From: Bradyrhizobium iriomotense
Lineage (GTDB): Bacteria; Pseudomonadota; Alphaproteobacteria; Rhizobiales; Xanthobacteraceae
Reading direction: 5' to 3'
Assembly: GCF_030160715.1 (NCBI RefSeq)
Contig: NZ_BSOW01000025.1
Coordinates: 87,754 to 151,753 of the forward strand
Length of the DNA: 64,000 bases
The translations under genes and the position numbers were made by a program. The notes beneath the pieces are model-generated. The model saw only the letters and a program-made list of their open reading frames with translations, made no database searches and had not been told where the DNA came from. Positions 1-8,380 of this stretch are shown here, one piece after another. The first letter of the stretch is position 1. The number at the start of each line of letters is the position of its first letter.

Positions 1-21
1 ACCGTAGCCGCAATCTACGGT
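1..21. terminator. small hairpin at left edge
   Basis: Seven-base inverted repeat (ACCGTAG / CTACGGT) with a 7-nt loop at the very edge of the window. It may be the end of a terminator of a gene that lies outside; there is no clear T-tract. The rest of 22-131 shows no gene. Confidence 0.2.
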
Positions 22-131
22 CGGAGATTTTGGCGGCTAAGGCGAAGAAGACAATTCGTCAGAGGCAAAAGCGGAGCGTCCTAATCCGCCTATGCTGGTG
101 TCCGAACTAGGACCGCACCAAAAGCTTGACC

Positions 132-1484
132 ATGCATCCCCGCGACCAGACCATCTTTGCGCTCTCGTCAGGCCGGCCGCCCAGCGCGATTGCGATCGTG
201 CGGGTCTCGGGCGCAGAGGCCGGTCTGGTTCTGGCGCGGCTGGCGGGAGGGTTGCCGAAGCCGAGGCTCGCACACCGGGTGCTGCTGCGGGACGTGGCCG
301 GCCAGGCGATCGACGATGCCGTGGTGCTCTGGTTTCCGGGACCCGCGAGCGCGACTGGGGAGGACGTCGCCGAATTCCATGTCCATGGCGGGCGGGCGGT
401 GCTGTCCGCGCTGTTCGCGGCAATTTCGGCTATTCAGAATTTGCGCGCGGCCGACCCCGGCGAGTTCACTCGCCGCGCCTTCGAGAACGGCAAGCTCGAT
501 CTCACCGCGGCCGAGGGCCTGGACGATCTCATTCACGCTGACACCGACCGGCAGCGTCGCCAGGCGTTGCGGCAATTGCAGGGATTGCTGGGCGAGCGCG
601 CGCGCGACTGGCGCGAGCGAATCATCGAGGCCTCCGCGCTGATCGAGGCCGGCATCGATTTTTCCGACGAAGGCGACGTATCGGCGGAATTGCTGGCGCC
701 GGCGCGCGCGAAGATCAAGGCGCTACATGACGAGATCGCAAAAGTGCTTGCAGCACAGGGCAAAGCGGAACGTCTGCGCGACGGCCTCGTGGTCGCGATC
801 GCTGGCCCGCCGAATGTCGGCAAGTCCACGCTGATCAATCAGCTCGCGCGCCGCGAGGTCGCGATCGTCTCGCCGCATGCCGGCACCACGCGCGACGTGA
901 TCGAGGTGCAGCTCGATCTCGACGGCTATCCCGTGATCGTCATCGACACCGCCGGCATTCGCGAAACCGATGATCCGGTCGAGCAGGAAGGCGTACGCCG
1001 CGCCCGCGCTCGGGCGGCGGACGCCGATCTCGTGCTGTGGCTCGCGGATGCCGATCGCAGCGAGGAGAGCCGGCCGGCCGGGACCGCGCCGGTCTGGACC
1101 GTGCGCAACAAGGTCGACCTCGACGAGCAGGCCTTGAGGTCTGAGGCGAACAAGGTTAAGGGGCCTGACCCGCGTGCCCGGATGTTTGCGATCTCGGCGC
1201 GGCGCGGCGACGGACTGCCCGAGCTGATCAGAGCGCTGGTGGAGTTCGCCGCCGAGTTCTTTGGGACGAGCGAGGGCGCGCTGGTCACTCGCGCCCGGCA
1301 GCGCGACCTGTTGAGCCAGGCCGCCGGCTCGCTGGAGCGGAGCCTCGCTCTCTTCGGCGAAGGCGAGGAGATCGCCGCCGAGGAACTTCGCGCTGCCGCC
1401 TACGCGCTCGGCCGGCTGTTGGGCCGGGTCGATGTCGAGGACGTCCTCGGGGCCATCTTCCAGAAATTCTGTATCGGAAAGTAG
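132..1484 (+). CDS. mnmE: tRNA uridine-5-carboxymethylaminomethyl(34) synthesis GTPase MnmE
   Basis: MnmE works with MnmG to add the carboxymethylaminomethyl group to U34 of certain tRNAs. The 450-residue protein begins MHPRDQTIFALSSG, typical of the N-terminal folate-binding domain. The G domain has a P-loop (GPPNVGKS, about residue 225), a TTRDV switch and DTAGIRET (G3). The last residues are CIGK, the family's catalytic Cys motif. I chose the ATG at 132; a TTG two codons upstream is open but less likely. It lies upstream of mnmG as in many alphaproteobacteria, with about 480 nt between them holding parS sites and a repeat. Confidence 0.97.
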   Translation: MHPRDQTIFALSSGRPPSAIAIVRVSGAEAGLVLARLAGGLPKPRLAHRVLLRDVAGQAIDDAVVLWFPGPASATGEDVAEFHVHGGRAVLSALFAAISAIQNLRAADPGEFTRRAFENGKLDLTAAEGLDDLIHADTDRQRRQALRQLQGLLGERARDWRERIIEASALIEAGIDFSDEGDVSAELLAPARAKIKALHDEIAKVLAAQGKAERLRDGLVVAIAGPPNVGKSTLINQLARREVAIVSPHAGTTRDVIEVQLDLDGYPVIVIDTAGIRETDDPVEQEGVRRARARAADADLVLWLADADRSEESRPAGTAPVWTVRNKVDLDEQALRSEANKVKGPDPRARMFAISARRGDGLPELIRALVEFAAEFFGTSEGALVTRARQRDLLSQAAGSLERSLALFGEGEEIAAEELRAAAYALGRLLGRVDVEDVLGAIFQKFCIGK

Positions 1485-1487
1485 TGC

Positions 1488-1514
1488 TAGTTCTTCATTG
1501 TAGAACTATTTCTT
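1488..1514 (+). terminator. weak hairpin after mnmE
   Basis: TAGTTCT (1488-1494) can pair with AGAACTA (1502-1508) and is followed by TTTCTT. The stem is AT-rich and short, so this is at best a weak intrinsic terminator. Confidence 0.35.
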
Positions 1515-1531
1515 GTTCCGGTTCTTGGCAG

Positions 1532-1547
1532 TGTTTCACGTGAAACA
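1532..1547. promoter_or_regulatory. parS site 1 (perfect)
   Basis: TGTTTCACGTGAAACA, a perfect 16-bp palindrome (18 bp with flanking G/C) identical to the widely conserved ParB-binding parS consensus. It lies in the mnmE-mnmG gap, 4.1 kb from parB. Confidence 0.93.
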
Positions 1548-1625
1548 CGGTGATTGGATTTCGCAGGCTCGCGCGGGCGATTTGGGCCTCGCGCGAAGGT
1601 GAGAGCGGGGCTCGGGCCTCAATCT

Positions 1626-1711
1626 CGTCATTGCGAGGAGCAAAGCGACGAAGCAATCCAGGCTGTCTCCGCGGAGAGATTCTGGATTGCTTCGCTCCGC
1701 TCGCAATGACG
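1626..1711. repeat. dispersed palindromic repeat (CGTCATTGCGAG family)
   Basis: Begins CGTCATTGCGAG and ends CTCGCAATGACG, with inner arms AAGCAATCCAG / CTGGATTGCTT, so it can fold into one long hairpin. A second copy lies at 6699-6778. It fills part of the gene-free stretch 1485-1964. Confidence 0.8.
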
Positions 1712-1803
1712 ACGATGGCATCGCCGTGGCCCTTCCATCGATACGCCCGTATCGAAACCTCATTGCCCCACTATCCGCGCCCATTCCCACTGCGGACCCA
1801 TCT

Positions 1804-1819
1804 CGTTTCACGTGAAACA
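1804..1819. promoter_or_regulatory. parS site 2
   Basis: CGTTTCACGTGAAACA; the 14-bp core GTTTCACGTGAAAC is perfect and one outer base differs from site 1. Confidence 0.9.
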
Positions 1820-1892
1820 CTAGGCGGTACAAGGCGCCGTCTCCTTTGCATGGGGTTGTTTTGCGAAACTGACCCAACCGCCGGCGCGCCCC

Positions 1893-1908
1893 TGTTTCAT
1901 GTGAAACG
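1893..1908. promoter_or_regulatory. parS-like site 3 (one-base variant)
   Basis: TGTTTCATGTGAAACG. The core has T for C in the centre (CATG instead of CACG). It sits 74 bp after site 2 and 57 bp before the mnmG start, so it may be a weak ParB site. Confidence 0.65.
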
Positions 1909-1964
1909 ACGTCTCACCCAGTTTCTACTTCCGGCTTTCACACCTCTGAGCTAGAAGTCCGCCC

Positions 1965-3848
1965 ATGCGGACAGAGCGAGAGAGTTTCGACGTCATCGTC
2001 ATTGGCGGCGGCCATGCCGGCTGTGAGGCCGCGGCTGCTTCTGCGCGGATGGGCGCGACCACCGCTCTGGTGACGCACCGTTTCTCGACCATCGGCGCGA
2101 TGTCCTGCAATCCCGCCATCGGTGGTCTGGGCAAAGGCCATCTGGTCCGGGAAGTCGATGCGCTCGACGGCCTGATGGGCCGGGTGGCGGATGCCGGCGG
2201 CATCCAGTTCCGCATGCTCAATCGCCGCAAGGGTCCGGCCGTCCGCGGTCCACGGACCCAAGCCGATCGCAAGCTCTACGCGGCCGCGATGCAGGCCGCG
2301 ATCGAGCAGACCGACGGTCTCAGCGTGATCGAGGGCGAGGCGGATGAGCTGATCGTCTCGGATGGTCGCGTCACCGGGCTCCGTCTGGCCGATGGCCGGA
2401 CGATCCGGGCAGGGGCCGTCGTGGTCACCACCGGCACCTTTTTGCGCGGCTTGATCCACCTGGGTGAGAAGAACTGGCCGGCGGGACGCGTCGGCGAGGC
2501 GCCGGCAATGGGTCTGTCGAAGTCCTTTGAGCAGGCCGGCTTCACGCTGGGCCGGCTCAAGACCGGCACGCCGCCACGTCTTGATGGTACGACGATCGAC
2601 TGGTCGGCTGTGGAGATGCAGCCTGGTGACGATCCGCCGGAGCCGTTCTCGGTGATGACGGAGCGGATCACGACCCCGCAGATCCAGTGCGGCATCACCC
2701 GGACCACGGCTGCGACCCATGAGGTGATCCGGGCCAACGTCCATCGCTCGCCGATGTACTCCGGCCAGATCAAGAGCACCGGGCCGCGCTATTGCCCGTC
2801 GATCGAGGACAAGATCGTCCGCTTCGGCGATCGGGATGGCCACCAGATCTTCCTGGAGCCGGAAGGCCTCGACGACACCACCGTCTATCCCAACGGCATC
2901 TCGACTTCGCTGCCGGAGGAGGTCCAGCTCGCGATCCTCGCCAGCATCCCGGGCCTCGAGCGGGTCAGGATGGTCCGGCCGGGCTACGCCATCGAATACG
3001 ACCACGTCGATCCCCGCGAGCTCGATCCGACCCTCCAGACCAGGCGGGTGCAGGGGCTGTTCCTGGCCGGGCAGATCAACGGCACCACAGGATATGAGGA
3101 AGCCGCCGCCCAGGGCATCGTGGCTGGGCTGAACGCGGCACTGGCTGCGAGCGGGGCGGCGCTCAAGGTATTCGACCGAGCGGACGGCTATCTCGGGGTG
3201 ATGATCGATGACCTCGTCACCCGCGGCATCTCCGAACCCTATCGGATGTTCACTTCGCGCGCCGAGTATCGTTTGACGCTGCGGGCAGACAATGCCGACC
3301 AGCGCCTGACCGAGAAGGGCATTGCGCTCGGATGCGTCGGGAGTGCCCGGACCCACCACCATCGCGCCAAGATGACAGCCCTCCAGGCTGCCAAGACGCT
3401 GTCAAAGTCCCTGACGCTGACGCCGAACGAAGCGGCCAAGCACGGCCTGTCCCTGAACCGCGACGGCCAGCGCCGGTCGGCCTTTGAGCTATTGGCCTAT
3501 CCGGACGTCGGCTGGAGCCAGGTCCGCGGTATCTGGCCGGAGCTGTCGGCCATTGACCCCGTGATCGCGACCCACCTCGAGATCGACGCCAAGTACGATG
3601 TCTATCTCGAGCGCCAGAGCGCCGACGTCGAAGCCTTCCGGCGGGACGAAGGCCTCGTCCTCGCCGATGTCGACTACAAGGCGGTGCCCGGGCTCTCCAA
3701 TGAGGTCCGCGCCAAGCTGGAGAAGGCGCGGCCCTTCACGGTCGGTCAGGCCGGCAGGATCGACGGCATGACGCCAGCCGCCCTCGGCATCCTCGCCGCC
3801 TACCTGCGCCGCGAGGCACGCCGGAAGACCTCCAAGGCGACCGCATAG
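1965..3848 (+). CDS. mnmG: tRNA uridine-5-carboxymethylaminomethyl(34) synthesis enzyme MnmG
   Basis: FAD-binding partner of MnmE in tRNA wobble-uridine modification. The 627-residue length is normal for the family. Visible motifs are the N-terminal dinucleotide fold IGGGHAGCEAA, then CNPAIGGLGKGH, the NGTTGYEEAAAQG segment, and the C-terminal RAEYRLTLRADNAD block. The start is ATG 1965. The gene is bracketed by parS sites (1.5-1.9 kb and 3.85-4.0 kb), and rsmG follows within about 100 bp, so mnmG, rsmG and parAB probably form one transcription neighbourhood. Confidence 0.98.
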   Translation: MRTERESFDVIVIGGGHAGCEAAAASARMGATTALVTHRFSTIGAMSCNPAIGGLGKGHLVREVDALDGLMGRVADAGGIQFRMLNRRKGPAVRGPRTQADRKLYAAAMQAAIEQTDGLSVIEGEADELIVSDGRVTGLRLADGRTIRAGAVVVTTGTFLRGLIHLGEKNWPAGRVGEAPAMGLSKSFEQAGFTLGRLKTGTPPRLDGTTIDWSAVEMQPGDDPPEPFSVMTERITTPQIQCGITRTTAATHEVIRANVHRSPMYSGQIKSTGPRYCPSIEDKIVRFGDRDGHQIFLEPEGLDDTTVYPNGISTSLPEEVQLAILASIPGLERVRMVRPGYAIEYDHVDPRELDPTLQTRRVQGLFLAGQINGTTGYEEAAAQGIVAGLNAALAASGAALKVFDRADGYLGVMIDDLVTRGISEPYRMFTSRAEYRLTLRADNADQRLTEKGIALGCVGSARTHHHRAKMTALQAAKTLSKSLTLTPNEAAKHGLSLNRDGQRRSAFELLAYPDVGWSQVRGIWPELSAIDPVIATHLEIDAKYDVYLERQSADVEAFRRDEGLVLADVDYKAVPGLSNEVRAKLEKARPFTVGQAGRIDGMTPAALGILAAYLRREARRKTSKATA

Positions 3849-3849
3849 G

Positions 3850-3865
3850 CGTTTCACGTGAAACA
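3850..3865. promoter_or_regulatory. parS site 4
   Basis: CGTTTCACGTGAAACA, core perfect, directly after the mnmG stop codon. Confidence 0.9.
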
Positions 3866-3947
3866 TCGCGGACCGGCCAGAGGTAAATCCTCATCACGGC
3901 AACCTGACGCGGGCGAGGGGGTCCGAAAGCCCGAGCTGTCGCAAGGC

Positions 3948-4598
3948 GTGGAGGCGCTGAACTCAGCGTTGGCGGCAGACAAGGCCGCAGCCCTCAAGCT
4001 CGCGCCCGTTTCACGTGAAACGGAAGCACGCCTGGATCGCTACGTCGCGCTGCTTCGGGAGTGGCAAGCCAAGACCAATCTGGTCGCGCCCTCGACGCTG
4101 CCGTATCTCTGGACTCGCCACATCGCGGATTCGCTCCAGCTCGTCTCGCTCGCGCCGTCTGCCAAACGCTGGGCCGATCTCGGCAGTGGCGGCGGTTTCC
4201 CGGGTGTGGTGCTGGCCTGCGTGATGGCGGAGACGCCGGGTGCCAGCGTCCATCTCGTCGAGCGCATTGCGAAGAAAGCGGCCTTCCTGCGCGAGGCGAT
4301 TCGCGTCACGGGCGCGCCGGGGGTCGTACATCTCGCCGAGATCGGGGATAATGTGGATAGAATCACTGGCCCGGTCGATTGCGTCACCGCGCGCGCACTG
4401 GCTCCGCTACATCAACTCATCGGCTTTGCGGAGCCTTTGGTGCGCAACGGTGCAAAAGCGTTGTTTCTCAAGGGCCAAGATGTAGAGGCTGAATTGACCG
4501 AAGCCGCTAAATATTGGACTATTCAGCCCAAGCTCCATCAAAGCCGGACCGGCGATGGCTGGATCGTGGAGCTGGACACCATCCAGCGGCGCGGGTGA
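3948..4598 (+). CDS. rsmG: 16S rRNA (guanine(527)-N(7))-methyltransferase RsmG
   Basis: SAM-dependent methyltransferase acting on G527 of 16S rRNA, formerly GidB. The SAM-binding motif is DLGSGGGFPGVVLA, with VERIAKKAAFLREA after it. The frame is open from a GTG at 3858, which lies inside parS site 4. I prefer the GTG at 3948, which gives 216 residues, close to the usual family length; TTG 3969 is a third option. A perfect parS palindrome sits inside the coding region and encodes V-S-R-E-T. parA starts 33 bp after the stop. Confidence 0.9.
   Translation: MEALNSALAADKAAALKLAPVSRETEARLDRYVALLREWQAKTNLVAPSTLPYLWTRHIADSLQLVSLAPSAKRWADLGSGGGFPGVVLACVMAETPGASVHLVERIAKKAAFLREAIRVTGAPGVVHLAEIGDNVDRITGPVDCVTARALAPLHQLIGFAEPLVRNGAKALFLKGQDVEAELTEAAKYWTIQPKLHQSRTGDGWIVELDTIQRRG
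4007..4022. promoter_or_regulatory. parS site 5, inside rsmG
   Basis: CGTTTCACGTGAAACG, a perfect palindrome inside the reading frame of rsmG. Confidence 0.9.
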
Positions 4599-4631
4599 GG
4601 GGCCCGAACACGGGTCGAGTGGGGAAATGGC

Positions 4632-5486
4632 ATGACCGTGATTGACGAACCTCAGCAGGAGCAGACCGAGACGGTGCCGCAGGGCCATCCGCGGATCCTG
4701 GCGCTCGCGAATCAGAAGGGTGGCGTGGGAAAAACAACCACGGCGATCAATCTCGGCACCGCGCTCGCAGCGATTGGTGAGCGCGTCCTGATCGTCGATC
4801 TCGATCCCCAGGGCAACGCCTCGACGGGTCTGGGCATCGATCGCCGCAACCGCTCCTGCTCGACCTATGACGTGCTGGTCGGCGAAGCCGCCTTGCGCGA
4901 AGCGGTGGTCGCAACCGCGGTGCCGCGGCTGCACATCGCGCCCTCGACCATGGACCTCTCCGGCCTCGAGCTCGAGCTCGGCCACACGCCCGGCCGCGCA
5001 TTCAAGCTGCGTGACGCCATCGGCTCGCTCAACAACAACGTCTCGCCGGAGGCCGACTACACCTATGTGCTGATCGACTGCCCGCCCTCGCTCAACCTGC
5101 TCACGGTCAACGCGATGGCGGCCTCCGATGCGATCCTGGTGCCGCTGCAATGCGAGTTCTTCGCGCTCGAAGGTCTGTCGCAATTGCTGCAGACGGTCGA
5201 GCAGGTGCGCTCGACGCTCAATCCCAATCTGTCGATCCACGGCATCGTGCTGACCATGTTCGACTCGCGCAACAACCTCTCGAACCAGGTCGTTGCCGAC
5301 GTCCGCCAGTTCATGGGCGAGAAGGTCTACAAGACCATGATCCCGCGCAACGTGCGCATCTCGGAGGCGCCGTCCTACGGCAAGCCGGTGCTCGTCTACG
5401 ATCTCAAATGCGTCGGCAGCGAAGCCTATTTGCGCCTCGCCACCGAAGTGATCCAGCGCGAGCGCGAGCTGCGCACCACGCATTAA
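4632..5486 (+). CDS. parA: chromosome-partitioning ATPase ParA
   Basis: Deviant Walker-type ATPase of the ParA/Soj family that moves the ParB-parS complex during origin segregation. The 284-residue protein has the deviant Walker A motif KGGVGKTTTAINLG (about residue 32), Walker A' VDLDPQGNASTGLG, and Walker B-like VLIDCPPSL. ATG 4632 is preceded by GTGGGGAAATGGC. It lies directly upstream of parB, with a dispersed repeat between them. Its position next to five parS sites marks this as the chromosomal partition locus. Confidence 0.97.
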   Translation: MTVIDEPQQEQTETVPQGHPRILALANQKGGVGKTTTAINLGTALAAIGERVLIVDLDPQGNASTGLGIDRRNRSCSTYDVLVGEAALREAVVATAVPRLHIAPSTMDLSGLELELGHTPGRAFKLRDAIGSLNNNVSPEADYTYVLIDCPPSLNLLTVNAMAASDAILVPLQCEFFALEGLSQLLQTVEQVRSTLNPNLSIHGIVLTMFDSRNNLSNQVVADVRQFMGEKVYKTMIPRNVRISEAPSYGKPVLVYDLKCVGSEAYLRLATEVIQRERELRTTH

Positions 5487-5500
5487 TCCAATGCCGGCCC

Positions 5501-5588
5501 GTAGGGTGGGTTAGCCGAAGGCGTAGCCCACCACGTTTGCCGCCTCGAACAAAGCAATGGTGGGTTACGCTTCGCTAACCCACCCTAC
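5501..5588. repeat. inverted repeat between parA and parB
   Basis: GTAGGGTGGGTTAGCCGAAG at the left is mirrored by CTTCGCTAACCCACCCTAC at the right, with inner GTAGCCCACCA / TGGTGGGTTAC. This is an 88-bp hairpin-forming dispersed repeat inserted in the parAB intergenic gap. Confidence 0.8.
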
Positions 5589-5640
5589 AATTCGAAATTC
5601 AGGTCTGGAGTACTGCTACGTGAATCCAAGGGAGCTGGCG

Positions 5641-6528
5641 ATGGCCGACGAAGCGCGTTCGCGACTGGGCCGCGGTCTTGCGAGTCTGATCGGTGACGTC
5701 GGCGGCGAGGCCGCGCATGTCGAGCGGCCGCGCGCGCAGCGCAAGGTGCCGATCGAATTCCTCAAGCCCAATCCGCGCAACCCGCGCCGCACCTTTTCGG
5801 AAGTTGAGCTCAAGGAGCTCAGCGACTCCATCAAGCAGCACGGCGTGATCCAGCCGATCGTGGTGCGTCCGGTGAAGGGCACGCAGGACCGCTACGAGAT
5901 CATCGCCGGCGAGCGGCGCTGGCGTGCCTCGCAGCTCGCAGGCCTGCACGAGGTGCCGATCGTCCCGGTCGACATCAGCGACAGCGATGCGCTGGAATTC
6001 GCGATCATCGAGAACGTGCAGCGCGAAGACCTCAACCCGATGGAAGAGGCGCAGGGCTATCACGCGCTCGCGGGCGAATTCAAGCGCAGCCAGGAAGACA
6101 TCGCAAAGGTCGTCGGCAAGAGCCGCAGCCACGTCGCCAACATGATGCGGCTGACGAAGCTGCCGGCCGAGGTGCAGGCCTTCATCGCGACCGGCCAGCT
6201 GACCGCCGGCCACGCCCGCGCGCTGATCGGCGTGCCCGATCCGCTCGCTGCTGCCAGACGCATCGTGGAAGAGGGTCTCAACGTGCGCCAGGCCGAAGCG
6301 CTCGCACACGAGGAGGGCGTGCCGGAGCGCAAGCCGCAGAAGGCGCGTGCCAGCGGGGGTAAGGAAAAGGATCCTGACACGATCGATCTCGAGAAGCGCG
6401 TCAGCGACGCGCTCGGGCTCAAGGTCACCGTCAATCACCGCGATCCCGGCGGCTCCGTGCAGATCAACTACCGCAACCTCGAGCAGCTCGACGAGGTGAT
6501 GCGACGGCTGGCGAAGGGCGTGGTGTAG
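5641..6528 (+). CDS. parB: chromosome-partitioning protein ParB
   Basis: CTP-dependent DNA clamp that loads at parS and spreads; partner of ParA. The 295-residue protein starts MADEARSRLGRGL, as is typical for alphaproteobacterial ParB. The N-terminal NTP-binding fold carries NPRNPRRTF and the GERRWRA motif (box II), followed by ENVQREDLNPMEEAQGY and an HTH region (KVVGKSRSHVANMMRL). The frame is open from 5557, but ATG 5641 has GGAG at 5631-5634 and gives the family N-terminus. Its likely targets are the five palindromes listed above. Confidence 0.97.
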   Translation: MADEARSRLGRGLASLIGDVGGEAAHVERPRAQRKVPIEFLKPNPRNPRRTFSEVELKELSDSIKQHGVIQPIVVRPVKGTQDRYEIIAGERRWRASQLAGLHEVPIVPVDISDSDALEFAIIENVQREDLNPMEEAQGYHALAGEFKRSQEDIAKVVGKSRSHVANMMRLTKLPAEVQAFIATGQLTAGHARALIGVPDPLAAARRIVEEGLNVRQAEALAHEEGVPERKPQKARASGGKEKDPDTIDLEKRVSDALGLKVTVNHRDPGGSVQINYRNLEQLDEVMRRLAKGVV

Positions 6529-6538
6529 CCGTCCTCTT

Positions 6539-6666
6539 TGTCGTCCCGGCTAAGGCCGGGACCCATACCGCGTGATCCATCCATTGCGGAAGGCAGCAGT
6601 ACCGAACTACGAGTCGTCGCCAAACTTCTCCCTGTGGTTATGGGTCCCGGCCTTCGCCGGGACGAC
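6539..6666. repeat. inverted dispersed repeat (GTCCCGGC family)
   Basis: GTCGTCCCGGCTAAGGCCGG at the left and its near mirror CCGGCCTTCGCCGGGACGAC at the right enclose about 80 bp. Related inverted pairs occur at 30379-30496, 60281-60413 and 61387-61504, and single arms at 13624-13650 and 16404-16431. Confidence 0.75.
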
Positions 6667-6698
6667 GTCGGGGAGATATCGGCGCGCCGCCTCCACAT

Positions 6699-6778
6699 CG
6701 TCATTGCGAGCGAAGCGAAGCAATCCAGAGTCCCTCCGCGGAAAGATTCTGGATTGCTTCGCTGCGCTCGCAATGACG
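6699..6778. repeat. dispersed palindromic repeat (CGTCATTGCGAG family), copy 2
   Basis: Begins CGTCATTGCGAGCGAAGCGA and ends TCGCTGCGCTCGCAATGACG. Same family as 1626-1711; located just after the stop of holA, which is on the minus strand. Confidence 0.8.
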
Positions 6779-6794
6779 GAGGACGAAGTGGGAC

Positions 6795-7823
6795 TCAGCC
6801 CCGCCGCTTCGCGTTCGCGGCGATCGCCATCAGCGTGCGCTGGGCGATTGCGGCGGCGAGGGCTGGTTGCTTGCGGGTGTCGAGCGCTGCGGTCGCGAGC
6901 TGCTCGATGACGCCGGCAAGGCGCGCCGCGCTGAAATTGCGCAGGGCGGTTTCGACCGCAGGCTTCCGCGAAAAATGAAGCCGCGGAAATCCGCCTTCGA
7001 GCACTGCCGAAACCGGCGTGCCGTCGGCGACGGTGAGCGCCGACTTGTGCAGCCACGCCGCCTGGCGCTGTGCGGCCGAGACGATCACGCCGGGATAGGT
7101 GCCGGCGATCATCGCCTTGGCGAACTCGCTTTCGACGATGTCGGGGCGTCCGGCGAAGGCGCCGTCGACGATCGGATCGAGCTTCAGCTCGGAGGCGTCG
7201 GCGACCACGGCCATCACATCGTCGAGTGTGATCTCGCCCTTGCCGTGAGCATAGAGCGTCAGCTTGCGCAGCTCGTTGCGCGAGGCCTGGCGATCGCCGC
7301 CGAGGAACGACATCAGCGCGGCGCGCGCGTCCTGCGCGATCCGCAGATTGGCGATGCGGAGCTCGTCCTCCATCAGCTTGGCGAGATCGCGCTCGGTGTC
7401 GGGATAGCAGCCGATTGCCACCGCCGTTTTGGCGCGCTCGCAGGCCTTGCGCAGCGGCGATTCCGGTCGCAGCTCGCCGGCCTCGATCACGATGCGGCAG
7501 TCCTTCATGCTCATCTCGGCCAGCGTATCGACGCCGCTGGCAAAGCTGCGCGAGCCCGCGCGCACGCGGATGGCGCGGCGGCCGCCGAACAGCGGCACGG
7601 TCATGGCTTCGTCGACGAGGCGTGAGGGTTCAGCCGAGAGCTCATCGCCGTCGAGCTTGACCAGCGAGAAGGGGTCGTTGGGATCATCGACGGCCGACGC
7701 AATCAGCGCGTCGGCGCGCTCACGCACGAGCCCGGCGTCGGGACCGTAGAGCAGGATGATGGGGCGGCCCGAATCGGGACGGGCGAGGAAGGCGTCGATC
7801 TCTTTTCCGCGCAGCGCGACCAA
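6795..7823 (-). CDS. holA: DNA polymerase III subunit delta (HolA)
   Basis: Clamp-loader delta subunit, which opens the beta sliding clamp. The 342-residue length fits the family. Visible features are the N-terminal ILLYGPDAGLVRERADAL, the mid-region GGDRQASRNELRKLTLY typical of HolA, and the C-terminal collar region. Its start lies 5 bp after the stop of lptE, so leuS, lptE and holA form a minus-strand operon, an order usual in alphaproteobacteria. Confidence 0.93.
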   Translation of the reverse strand: MVALRGKEIDAFLARPDSGRPIILLYGPDAGLVRERADALIASAVDDPNDPFSLVKLDGDELSAEPSRLVDEAMTVPLFGGRRAIRVRAGSRSFASGVDTLAEMSMKDCRIVIEAGELRPESPLRKACERAKTAVAIGCYPDTERDLAKLMEDELRIANLRIAQDARAALMSFLGGDRQASRNELRKLTLYAHGKGEITLDDVMAVVADASELKLDPIVDGAFAGRPDIVESEFAKAMIAGTYPGVIVSAAQRQAAWLHKSALTVADGTPVSAVLEGGFPRLHFSRKPAVETALRNFSAARLAGVIEQLATAALDTRKQPALAAAIAQRTLMAIAANAKRRG

Positions 7824-7828
7824 GAACG

Positions 7829-8380
7829 TCAGGTGCCGGCGGTGAAGAACGCAGCGAGCCGGTTCGAGATGTTCTCGGCGACCTCGTTGGCGGCACGGTC
7901 TTCCGCATCGCGAACCGCGCGCTGACGCGAGAAGCGCTGGTAGGAGCCCGGGATGTCGTAGGACACGCGCGAGAACGTGGTGCCGGTCATCACCGACTGG
8001 TTGGTCGTGTTGTTGATCAGATTATACTGAACGTCGATGCCGTAGTTCTCGCTGGTCGGCAGGCCCGTCGCGGCGCTGACGATCAGCGAAGAGCGGCTGG
8101 TCGTGAACCGCAGCACCAGACGGTGGGTCGGCGGCGCGCCGGTGGCCGTGCCATAAAGCTTGAAGGCGAGGGCGTTGCGGATCTCCACCCCGACCCGGGC
8201 CTCGCGCGAAGCGTTGGCCTTGTCGACGGGGGGGATTTCCACCCCCATCAGCTTGTCCCGCAATCCCGGAGTACCGTCGGTATGCTCGGCATACATCGGC
8301 TGGAAGCAGCCGGCCGTCATTGCCGCGAGGGCGGCAACCACCAGAAGGCGGGCTGCGATGCGGATCCTAGCCGACAACAT
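7829..8380 (-). CDS. lptE: LPS-assembly lipoprotein LptE
   Basis: Outer-membrane lipoprotein that plugs the LptD barrel in lipopolysaccharide export. The 183-residue protein has an N-terminal signal sequence ending in a lipobox (M-T-A-G-C, Cys about residue 24), followed by FQPMY, characteristic of alphaproteobacterial LptE. The start overlaps the end of leuS by 14 bp and holA follows after 5 bp, so translation is likely coupled. Confidence 0.92.
   Translation of the reverse strand: MLSARIRIAARLLVVAALAAMTAGCFQPMYAEHTDGTPGLRDKLMGVEIPPVDKANASREARVGVEIRNALAFKLYGTATGAPPTHRLVLRFTTSRSSLIVSAATGLPTSENYGIDVQYNLINNTTNQSVMTGTTFSRVSYDIPGSYQRFSRQRAVRDAEDRAANEVAENISNRLAAFFTAGT

Noticed and set aside
1938..3362. 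474-codon minus-strand open frame opposite mnmG
   Set aside because: Shadow frame; mnmG is unmistakable on the plus strand.
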